64,000 nucleotides of DNA from Chrysomallon squamiferum (taxonomy: Eukaryota > Mollusca > Gastropoda > Neomphalida > Peltospiridae). The notes below the pieces were generated by a model. That model had not been told where the DNA came from and ran no database searches. It saw nothing but the letters and a program-made list of their open reading frames with translations. The DNA lies in contig CM022679.1 of NCBI GenBank assembly GCA_012295275.1, forward strand, positions 1,773,775 through 1,837,774. The letters are read 5' to 3'. Below are positions 13,403 to 22,960 of the stretch, piece by piece. How positions within the stretch are numbered: position 1 is the stretch's first letter; each line of letters opens with the position of its first letter. A program made the position numbers and the translations under genes.

Positions 13403-13635
13403 CTCTCAGTGAACTGTCTGTTGTAAGGGAGTTTATCCTCAGACAATCTGTGATCAGTAAAGCAACATAATTTCCAGTAACCATTTGATGAAACATTATT
13501 TTAAACTTACCATTTACTCATTTGGCTGATTTCGTTTGTGTTGCGATATTGTAAATTTAATTACTATTGAGAGGAAACAGTTTATACATATGTTTCACAA
13601 TAATATTTTTTCTTATATAATTTAAAAATTCACAG

Positions 13636-13866
13636 GCTGTCACTGTCTTATTTTGGCAACACCTGGCAGCGCTGTTAATATTACTGATGAGAAATATCTG
13701 ACCAAACTGGTCAAAAAAGATTTTGATGTCAGTAATCACTTGGTTCATTCACAGTTTATATGTGTGTATTATTATATTAGAGTGTTTTACTCTTTCCTTT
13801 CACAGGACAACCCCATCTAAAATATTACAAGATGACCCTGAACTAAAATTACCACCAACGTTCTAA
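13636..13866 (+). other. Exon-like pair repeated in each 1,067-bp unit
   Basis: An acceptor (TTCACAG, to 13635) is followed by an open stretch reading ATPGSAVNITDEKYLTKLVK and then KDFD, up to a donor after 13727 (GTCAGT; GTGAGT in unit 4). About 80 bases later comes a second acceptor (TTTCACAG) and a block that, in one frame, reads TTPSKILQDDPELKLPPTF before a TAA ending at 13866. An AATAAA lies about 110 bases further on. The frames of the two blocks do not join cleanly with the obvious donor, no start codon is seen, and no family is recognised. It could be the terminal exons of an unknown gene or a non-coding transcript. Confidence 0.3.
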
Positions 13867-14087
13867 ATACCCGGGATACTATCACTTTTGTTTAACAAAA
13901 TTTCACAGTACTATCTTTCCTAAAATTGTATCTAATCTAAACATATAAAATTAATTTCTAAAGTGCATTTGAATAAAGCGAGTCATTACAGCATTCACGC
14001 TGGAATCAGCAGCAGCCGATAGAAAAAAACAAAAATAAAATTCCCGTTAAGCTGGTGTTCCTCGGGAACTGTGCATGTCAGATTAAA

Positions 14088-14218
14088 CCAATGAGGAAAG
14101 AGAAATGAATGGTCCGATATCGTAAGCCACTTCTATAAAACAGGTCAGATAGCTGCGTCTTTTTGTTTGCGGTTACAGTGTTCGTTAACTTACAAGTGAA
14201 ACGTTTAAATCGTTTTGA
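14088..14218 (+). promoter_or_regulatory. Core promoter and 5' UTR exon, array unit 1
   Basis: CCAAT box at 14088-14092, TATAAAA at 14134-14140, and a strong donor (GA|GTAAGT) at 14219, 85 bases after the start of the TATA box. A start site about 30 bases below the TATA box would leave a first exon of about 55 bases without ATG. The PKS coding exon at 20482 begins directly after an acceptor, two bases before its ATG, so it needs exactly such an upstream non-coding exon. Confidence 0.45.
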
Positions 14219-15154
14219 GTAAGTGCATTTTCTATTATTATCTATGGTTTAACTAAATTATCTTCCCTATAACAAATTAAAACATTAATTCAATAGAGTT
14301 AATAAGATGTGAGTCATTATATTACTTCGTTTAGTTGTGTCTTGTTGCTATATATCTTTTTTGAATATACTATTTAGTTTTTAGAAACAAAATTTGTATA
14401 AAACATCGATTTTTCTTTTCTCTTCTTTATTTTTTTACTTTTATTAATTTCAAGAAATAAAATGTACCTCTCTCAATGAACTGTCTGTTGTAAGGGAGTT
14501 AATCCTCACACAATATGTGATCAGCAAAGCAACATAATTTCCTGTAACCATTTGATGAAACATTATTTTAAACTTACCATTTACTCATTTGGCTGATTTC
14601 GTTTGTGTTGCGATATTGTAAATTTAATTACTATTGAGAGGAAACAGTTTATACATATGTTTCACAATAATATTTTTTCTTATATAATTTAAAAATTCAC
14701 AGGCTGTCACTGTCTTATTTTGGCAACACCTGGCAGCGCTGTTAATATTACTGATGAGAAATATCTGACCAAACTGGTCAAAAAAGATTTTGATGTCAGT
14801 AATCACTTGGTTCATTCACAGTTTATATGTGTGTATTATTATATTAGAGTGTTTTACTCTTTCCTTTCACAGGACAACCCCATCTAAAATATTACAAGAT
14901 GACCCTGAACTAAAATTACCACCAACGTTCTAAATACCCGGGATACTATCACTTTTGTTTAACAAAATTTCACAGTACTATCTTTCCTAAAATTGTATCT
15001 AATCTAAACATATAAAATTAATTTCTAAAGTGCATTTGAATAAAGCGAGTCATTACAGCATTCACGCTGGAATCAGCAGCAGCCGATAGAAAAAAACAAA
15101 AATAAAATTCCCGTTAAGCTGGTGTTCCTCGGGAACTGTGCATGTCAGATTAAA

Positions 15155-15285
15155 CCAATGAGGAAAGAGAAATGAATGGTCCGATATCGTAAGCCACTTC
15201 TATAAAACAGGTCAGATAGCTGCGTCTTTTTGTTTGCGGTTACAGTGTTCGTTAACTTACAAGTGAAACGTTTAAATCGTTTTGA
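15155..15285 (+). promoter_or_regulatory. Core promoter and 5' UTR exon, array unit 2
   Basis: Exact copy of the promoter block: CCAAT 15155-15159, TATAAAA 15201-15207, donor at 15286. Spacings are identical to unit 1. Confidence 0.45.
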
Positions 15286-16223
15286 GTAAGTGCATTTTCT
15301 ATTATTATCTATGGTTTAACTAAATTATCTTCCCTATAACAAATTAAAACATTAATTCAATAGAGTTAATAAGATGTGAGTCATTATATTACTTCGTTTA
15401 GTTGTGTCTTGTTGCTATATATCTTTTTTGAATATACTATTTAGTTTTTAGAAACAAAATTTGTATAAAACATCGATTTTTCTTTTCTCTTCTTTATTTT
15501 TACTCTTTTATTAATTTCAAGAAATAAAATGTACCTCTCTCAATGAACTGTCTGTTGTAAGGGAGTTAATCCTCACACAATATGTGATCAGCAAAGCAAC
15601 ATAATTTCCTGTAACCATTTGATGAAACATTATTTTAAACTTACCATTTACTCATTTGGCTGATTTCGTTTGTGTTTGCGATATTGTAAATTTAATTACT
15701 ATTGAGAGGAAACAGTTTATACATATGTTTCACAATAATATTTTTCTTATATAATTTAAAAATTCACAGGCTGTCACTGTCTTATTTTGGCAACACCTGG
15801 CAGCGCTGTTAATATTACTGATGAGAAATATCTGACCAAACTGGTCAAAAAAGATTTTGATGTCAGTAATCACTTGGTTCATTCACAGTTTATATGTGTG
15901 TATTATTATATTAGAGTGTTTTACTCTTTCCTTTTTCACAGGACAACCCCATCTAAAATATTACAAGATGACCCTGAACTAAAATTACCACCAACGTTCT
16001 AAATACCCGGGATACTATCACTTTTGTTTAACAAAATTTCACAGTACTATCTTTCCTAAAATTGTATCTAATCTAAACATATAAAATTAATTTCTAAAGT
16101 GCATTTGAATAAAGCGAGTGGCATTACAGCATTCACGCTGGAATCAGCAGCAGCCGATAGAAAAAACAAAATAAAATTCCCGTTAAGCTGGTGTTCCTCG
16201 GGAACTGTGCATGTCAGATTAAA

Positions 16224-16354
16224 CCAATGAGGAAAGAGAAATGAATGGTCCGATATCGTAAGCCACTTCTATAAAACAGGTCAGATAGCTGCGTCTTTTT
16301 GTTTGCGGTTACAGTGTTCGTTAACTTACAAGTGAAACGTTTAAATCGTTTTGA
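16224..16354 (+). promoter_or_regulatory. Core promoter and 5' UTR exon, array unit 3
   Basis: CCAAT 16224-16228, TATAAAA 16270-16276, donor at 16355. The CCAAT-to-TATA distance of 46 bases and TATA-to-donor distance of 85 bases are preserved. Confidence 0.45.
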
Positions 16355-17290
16355 GTAAGTGCATTTTCTATTATTATCTATGGTTTAACTAAATTATCTT
16401 CCCTATAACAAATTAAAACATTAATTCAATAGAGTTAATAAGATGTGAGTCATTATATTACTTCGTTTAGTTGTGTCTTGTTGCTATATATCTTTTTTGA
16501 ATATACTATTTAGTTTTTAGAAACAAAATTTGTATAAAACATCGATTTTTCTTTTCTCTTCTTTATTTTTACTCTTTTATTAATTTCAAGAAATAAAATG
16601 TACCTCTCTCAATGAACTGTCTGTTGTAAGGGAGTTAATCCTCACACAATATGTGATCAGCAAAGCAACATAATTTCCTGTAACCATTTGATGAAACATT
16701 ATTTTAAACTTACCATTTACTCATTTGGCTGATTTCGTTTGTGTTGCGATATTGTAAATTTAATTACTATTGAGAGGAAACAGTTTATACATATGTTTCA
16801 CAATAATATTTTTTCTTATATAATTTAAAAATTCACAGGCTGTCACTGTCTTATTTTGGCAACACCTGGCAGCGCTGTTAATATTACTGATGAGAAATAT
16901 CTGACCAAACTGGTCAAAAAAGATTTTGATGTGAGTAATCACTTGATTCATTCACAGTTTATATGTGTGTGTTATTATATTAGAGTGTTTTACTCTTTCC
17001 TTTCACAGGACAACCCCATCTAAAATATTACAAGATGACCCTGAACTAAAATTACCACCAACGTTCTAAATACCCGGGATACTATCACTTTTGTTTAACA
17101 AAATTTCACAGTACTATCTTTCCTAAAATTGTATCTAAACTAAACATATAAAATTAATTTCTAAAGTGCATTTGAATAAAGCGAGTCATTACAACATTCA
17201 CGCTGGAATCAGCAGCAGCCGATAGAAAAAAACAAAAATAAAATTCCCGTTAAGCTGGTGTTCCTCGGGAACTGTGCATGTCAGATTAAA

Positions 17291-17421
17291 CCAATGAGGA
17301 AAGAGAAATGAATGGTCCGATATCGTAAGCCACTTCTATAAAACAGGTCAGATAGCTGCGTCTTTTTGTTTGCGGTTACAGTGTTCGTTAACTTACAAGT
17401 GAAACGTTTAAATCGTTTTGA
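17291..17421 (+). promoter_or_regulatory. Core promoter and 5' UTR exon, array unit 4
   Basis: CCAAT 17291-17295, TATAAAA 17337-17343, donor at 17422. This is the copy nearest the PKS coding region, about 3.06 kb before the acceptor at 20481, a feasible first intron. Confidence 0.45.
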
Positions 17422-17890
17422 GTAAGTGCATTTTCTATTATTATCTATGGTTTAACTAAATTATCTTCCCTATAACAAATTAAAACATTAATTCAATAGA
17501 GTTAATAAGATGTGAGTCATTATATTACTTCGTTTAGTTGTGTCTTGTTGCTATATATCTTTTTTGAATATACTATTTAGTTTTTAGAAACAAAATTTGT
17601 ATAAAACATCGATTTTTCTGTTCTCTTTCTATTTTTACTCTTTTATTAATTTCAAGAAATAAAATGTACCTCTCTCAATGAACTGTCTGTTGTAAGGGAG
17701 TTAATCCTCACACAATATGTGATCAGCAAAGCAACATAATTTCCTGTAACCATTTGACTAAACATTATTTTATACTTAACGTTTACTCATTTGGATGATT
17801 TCGTTTGTGTTCCGTTGTTCTAAATTTAATAATATTTAGAGGAAACAATTTATATATATGTTTCACAATACTATTATTTGTTATATCAAT

Positions 17891-18208
17891 TAAGAATTCA
17901 CTATGATCAAACGATTTTTTTTTCTTCTTCGTTTTTTAAATTATTACTGATTTATTTATTTGTTTATTTATTTATTAATTTATTTATTATTATAAATAGA
18001 AAATGAAGTTTGAAAAATGTTAATTATTTTAAATTATAATAAATATCAGTTTTTACAAAAATGATTCATAAAATTTATTTAACTTTGGAAAGCCGATAAT
18101 CGTCGTTTCACACGTTTGTTAAATGTTTTATATATCAGACATTAGCCGTGTTAGCAGCGTAGTATGCAACCGTGAATGATTCATAAGTATAGCATTTTTA
18201 AAGCGTTA

Positions 18209-18292
<84 letters not shown>

Positions 18293-19329
18293 GTTTGTTC
18301 GTTTTAGGGGTTTTCTTCCTATCATCTTTCGTTCTGTGTTCTTCCTTTCCGATCAGTTATGCTTTTCCTTTTGACTGTTAACGTTTTCATTTAACTCTTT
18401 GCTATAGACAACATTAAGAAATAATTATTTTTTTTTAAATAAAATAAAAGTAAATACTTGTCCACTTCAGTATAAATTTAATTCGAAGTTGTTGCTTGAA
18501 CCTGGAATATTACTGGAACACGCCCCTAAATGAAGTAATCCTAAACTTTCCTGTTTTATGTAGTAACGGTCCGATCAAAATTGTACTAAATATGTATCTG
18601 GAGCCACGAATCTTAAGGTTCTTACTTTCACAGAAGTTTCTGAATTTCCATGCTTTATAGATAAATCCTTGGTTAATGTTACGTGAATAGTTTCTGTAAA
18701 ATATAATAAAAATGTAATGACGTCAGTTACTGAGCTAAAGTTAAATGTTTGTTTATTCGTTCGTTCGTTCTTACAAGTACTCATTTTTATTTTATTTTAT
18801 GTATTTATTATTTTTATATACTGATAATAATAGATGAAATTTAAATATACATATACTGGTTCTTTTGTTTTAATTTTATCTAACAGGTTTAAACCAAAAA
18901 TTTCGTAACCAGTACAGGGAGAAAATAAAAAAATGTCAAAAACAAGAAAAACAAGAAAAAGAAGAAAAAGTCAGAAATACAGTGCAATTAAATTTCAACA
19001 TATGGTGAAAATATAATGAAGATATAAAATATAGTGTCATCTAGTCTTAAGTCTTATTGGACTAAAGGATTTTTAAATCATATGCACTATGATTATGACA
19101 TATAAATATTTCTTGATATATCAAACAATAAAATTTAAATGATCAATTAATAAGCATTTATAGACATTGTTCATAATTAAATGTGTAGTAAAAAGAGTTT
19201 CATAATAACATAAAAAGTAACAACTGTGTATATGATTATTTACATCTACATGAATATCCCCAACCCTTTTATTATTTGGATAAACCCTGTCTAAAACTAA
19301 TAACCAAGGACCCCCTGAAGACATACTGA
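17891..19329. other. Non-coding stretch between array and mobile-element remnant
   Basis: AT-rich with an ATT/GTT microsatellite at about 18207-18291. No coding exon is recognised. If the array promoters drive the PKS gene, this is part of its first intron. Confidence 0.5.
18207..18291. repeat. (ATT)n(GTT)n microsatellite
   Basis: ATT units pass directly into GTT units. Confidence 0.9.
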
Positions 19330-20160
19330 CAACCTGGTATAGATCGTTGGCTGCTTGTACCCCTCCTGGCCTTTAAATCACAGAATGGGTTGGAGCCAAA
19401 ATTCCCAATCTTTAACTGCCCTAATTAAATCAGCCTCCTCTGCAAAATTTGTCAAAACCTTAACCTGCCCCCTCGACACATCAGTAGTTTGCCCGAACAA
19501 CTCTCCTTCGGCCTTGAAGATGAAGCGGATTCCTTTGGTAAATGCCAGTGAATCCTTTGGTAATAACCTGTACACTTAAAGTTAACTAGGTGGAACCTAA
19601 CCGTGGGCCAGAAGAGCCTTAGCTCTGTAGCTGTCTCCTGGGGGTACGGCCACCGGAGTGAGTCTGTATCCACTCCATCCATCCAGGTATCTCATGGAAA
19701 CACCTTGCCCCACCCAAAACCAAGACTTCCACTGCATTCCGCATTCCTTCCAGATACAATGCATTTTCCGTATGTGACAAGTGCAACTCATCAGTCCTGA
19801 ACAACTCGAGATCTCCCACTCTGACTGCGGGATGCCCAATAACTGCTGCTCCCTCTGCAAGGACCAGTGATTTTATTACGTTGTTCACCCGTTTCCGGGA
19901 CCTTGTCTACCTGCTTTGGGTGTTTTTCCCCAAGCCAAGAGAGGCGAGGCAGCATATGATCCACACAGAGCGAAGGAGCACTCTCAGTCGCAGAGCCTAG
20001 CACGTGATTTTCTGAAAAAGTCGTTACCATGTCATTGGATCCCTGCTGTAAAATGACAGAATTAGGTTGTGGCTGTCTAGCTGTGAGCACAGCATTCCCT
20101 TGTTACCTCGATACGATACCTAACTGATGCAAACCTAGATTCCTTCCACCTAGCCTTGCC
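19330..20160 (-). mobile_element. Decayed element with SGNH-hydrolase-like minus-strand ORF
   Basis: An abrupt island of higher GC in AT-rich DNA. Minus-strand peptides, broken across frames, include PNSVILQQGSNDM, resembling the GxND block of SGNH/GDSL hydrolases, and FRTDELHLSHTENALYLEGM, resembling the catalytic DxxH block (here DELH). SGNH-type domains are encoded by several animal retroelement groups (DIRS/Ngaro-like and some CR1/L2-like elements), so I infer a decayed retroelement. No reverse transcriptase, recombinase or terminal repeats were recognised. Frameshifts make it non-functional. Confidence 0.4.
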
Positions 20161-20180
20161 TGTGCCTGGATTACTACAAC

Positions 20181-20181
20181 C

Positions 20182-20229
<48 letters not shown>
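20181..20229. repeat. (AAT)n microsatellite
   Basis: About 16 AAT units between the mobile-element remnant and the PKS gene. About 250 further AT-rich bases lead to the PKS acceptor at 20481. Confidence 0.9.
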
Positions 20230-20483
20230 TGCATATTTAAAAATATTCTTGACAGTGTTTTTTTGTTTGTTTTTTGTCTTTTTTAGTTGTTGTTTAAGTA
20301 TTTGTTAACTGTCTACATATTATAGATACCAGTCATATGAATACGTATTTGCTAATGTTAATTAAAATGGACTTAAGAAAATATTTACTGACATTATTAG
20401 TGAAAGATGTTATGAAATTGAACGTTAATAATTCATTAGTTTAATTTACTGGTTATTTATTTACGTACTTGTGATTTTCAGCG

Positions 20484-20694
20484 ATGGAAGGAGAAAGTGG
20501 AGGAATAGCCATTGTAGGTGTAGGATGTCGTGTTCCTGGTGCAAACAACATCGATGAGTTCTGGCAGATTTTAGTAAAAGGAGAAAATCATGTTACTGAA
20601 ATTCCATCTGAACGCTGGAATCTAGAAGCGTATACGACGAAGATGCAGATGCGCCTGGAAAGATGTATCCTAGAAAAGCAGGATTTCTATCAAA
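20484..20694 (+). CDS. PKS exon 1 (N-terminal KS)
   Basis: Starts at ATG 20484, two bases after an acceptor (TTTTCAG). It begins MEGESGGIAIVGVGCRVPGA, the KS N-terminal signature. After LEAY the frame must shift by one base (near 20631-20634) to read the conserved DEDADAPGKMYPRKAGFLS. The donor is GTAACA at 20695. Confidence 0.8.
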
Positions 20695-21341
20695 GTAACA
20701 TTTCCGTTTAGTTTTCTTTCCTTCTGTTTGATAAATATAATAAATACAGCAATTAATAATATTTTTTTGTACGGAAGAAAATGATTACTATAAATTTTAG
20801 TGTCTGAACTCAGTGAAAGTAAAAGTATAACCTTTTGCCTTTTACTTGTATTAACTAGTACAATTTTATTGGTTTCAATAATTATTAATAAAAAAAAAGC
20901 ATTAGAATGAAATAATTAAAAGACATTTCAAAAACGGTATTTTACACTTTAACCAAAGGATTCATGATATAATGGCTTTCATGACAAACTGATATCTCTT
21001 ATTAAATCTTTTTCTGACAATTGAGTATTAAAAGCAAACTGTTGTTTAACTTGTCTGATAATTTTGGTAGTAAAAGAAGAAAGAGTTAAAATCTTAATAT
21101 ACCTCTTTTATTCTAATTTTTTCATACTTTAATTAAAAAAAAAAAATTGTGGTTACAAAAAGGCAGTTAAAAATATTAATGTCACTTTGAAGCATGCAGT
21201 TTAATTTTATTTTTGCTCATTTTATCCACAATTGCATTTGAAACGGGATATAAAATATATTACAGATATTACATATTTTTCTATCTTCAGCATGTGATCT
21301 AGTTTTGCTACATGATAATGTCAATGTATTGTATATTACAG

Positions 21342-21501
21342 TTTTGATGAATTTGATTACAAATTATTTGAAATCAACGAAAAGGAGGCACAAAAATGGA
21401 TCCACAACAAAAATACATACTTGACTGTGTGTTTATGGCTTTACAAGACGGTGGATTCACAAAGAAAAGTATACAGAGATCAAAGACTGGAGTGTTCATT
21501 G
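21342..21501 (+). CDS. PKS exon 2 (KS)
   Basis: Acceptor ATTACAG to 21341, donor after 21501. It encodes FDEFDYKLFEINEKEAQ, then, after a one-base gap in the A-run 21392-21396, the KS hallmark MDPQQKYILDCVFMALQDGG and TGVFIG. Confidence 0.8.
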
Positions 21502-21780
21502 GTACTAAACCAATTGTATCTTAATAAAAAAAATAAAATTCACTTTTGTTTCATTTTCTGTTTCCTTTTTATTATTTATTAATAAATTTATTCTTGAGTT
21601 AGGATTCTGCGAAGAAAGCAATTTTTTTCAGATGTAAATACCCTATATGATATATGAAAAAACAAAATTATCATTAGCAAATTTAAATTATGGAAATGCT
21701 TTTTATTTGAAATGCGGCTGATCCTGTACTGAATCCTTTAGTTACTTCTTTGGTAAAATATCAAGTTTCTGATGATTTAG

Positions 21781-21978
21781 GTGTAATGAATGATGACTAC
21801 AGCAGACTGACATCCAGAAATGATACGAATCACTACAGTGTAACAGGCGGTTCCACCAGCATCATGTCAGCGCGTATTAGTTACACTTTTGATCTACGTG
21901 GACCATGTCTCTCACTGAACACAGCGTGTTCTTCATCGTTAGTGGCTGTCCATCTCGGGTGTCAATCACTTAAGTCAG
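21781..21978 (+). CDS. PKS exon 3 (KS active-site cysteine)
   Basis: Acceptor GATTTAG to 21780, donor after 21978. It contains MSARISYTFDLRGP and TACSSSLVAVHLGCQSL, with the nucleophilic Cys codon at 21927-21929. The frame is open throughout. Confidence 0.9.
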
Positions 21979-22186
21979 GTTCGTTACTCTTCATTAAGTA
22001 TTCTTTATTCGTCTCAATAAAACGGACTTTAAAAAATATCAGATTATTTTAACTTACAATTTTATAGCATTTCCAAGTTAAATGCATTTTCTCCTAAACA
22101 GATTAAAAAGTCGTCTCAACAACAATATTAATGTGATATAAGTATTTTTGTCTAATAAAAAATCATATTCTCTGTAATTGCTTCAG

Positions 22187-22368
22187 GCGAATGTAACATG
22201 GCAATATGTGGAGGAGTAAATTCGTTGTTGACACCCTCCATCTTTATACAACTGAGCAAAGCAAGAATGGTTTCACGAACTGGACAATGCCAGGCATTCT
22301 CAGCAAATGCTGATGGATATGCCAGAGGAGAAGGATGTGGAATTGTGCTGCTTAAAAAGTTATCTGAT
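22187..22368 (+). CDS. PKS exon 4 (KS)
   Basis: Acceptor GCTTCAG to 22186, donor GTAAGA at 22369. It encodes CNMAICGGVNSLLTP and FSANADGYARGEGCGIVLLK, typical of the KS dimer-interface region. No breaks. Confidence 0.9.
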
Positions 22369-22585
22369 GTAAGATTTATAAAATTACATTTTCTCTTTTA
22401 ATTCTGTCTTTTCAGAAATAATAATAATAATAAGAAGAAGAAGAAGAAGAAATGCAAGAAGAAAGAAAACAAAATAAGCAACAGTTTCACAAATTATGGT
22501 CCTTAAACCTTCCATTTGCCTTTGTAATTCTTAAAATAATAATAAAAAAATAAATAAATAAAAATTTACTATATTAATCCAACAG

Positions 22586-22760
22586 GCACGTAGAGATGGA
22601 GATAACATCTGGGCAACAGTTGTAACAGGAACAAATCAAGATGGTCGGGCAGCCAGTCCAATGACTGCACCTTCTGGTGAACAACAATATCAGCTTCTGA
22701 AAACAGCTTATGAAGAGGCAGGAATTGATGCTAAACAAATAGACTACATTGAAGCCCACG
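22586..22760 (+). CDS. PKS exon 5 (KS, first catalytic histidine)
   Basis: Acceptor CCAACAG to 22585, donor after 22760. It encodes TGTNQDGRAASPMTAPSGEQ and ends in YIEAH. The His codon is 22757-22759 and the HGTGT motif continues into the next exon. Confidence 0.9.
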
Positions 22761-22960
22761 GTAATCAAATACAATCTTAAAATATTGTCTTGAAAGGAAT
22801 ACCACCATTTAAACATCCGTAAAATAAAAAATAAATAAATAAATATTATATTATTTATAAAAAATATAAAATGTATTTAGTGTATTCCGTTATTATTTGT
22901 TATCTGGAGCATGTGATTCCAAATACCAGCTAAGAATTAAACAAATAATGTACATTTCAG

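Larger units (their letters stand above)
13403..17890. repeat. Tandem array, unit about 1,067 bp, four full units
   Basis: Head-to-tail units begin near 13403, 14469, 15533 and 16604, with a truncated fifth from 17670 that degenerates by about 17890. Landmarks such as the CCAAT box recur at 14088, 15155, 16224 and 17291. The units are almost identical. Plus-strand order in each: two exon-like blocks, an AATAAA (13972-13977 in the first unit), then CCAAT box, TATA box, a GTAAGT donor and AT-rich sequence. The unit therefore looks like the 3' end of one transcription unit plus the promoter and first exon of the next. Confidence 0.9.

Noticed and set aside
13557-16951. Repeated 63-codon minus-strand ORFs
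   Set aside because: They overlap the exon-like plus-strand blocks and include intron-like AT sequence; no splice sites or family on that strand.
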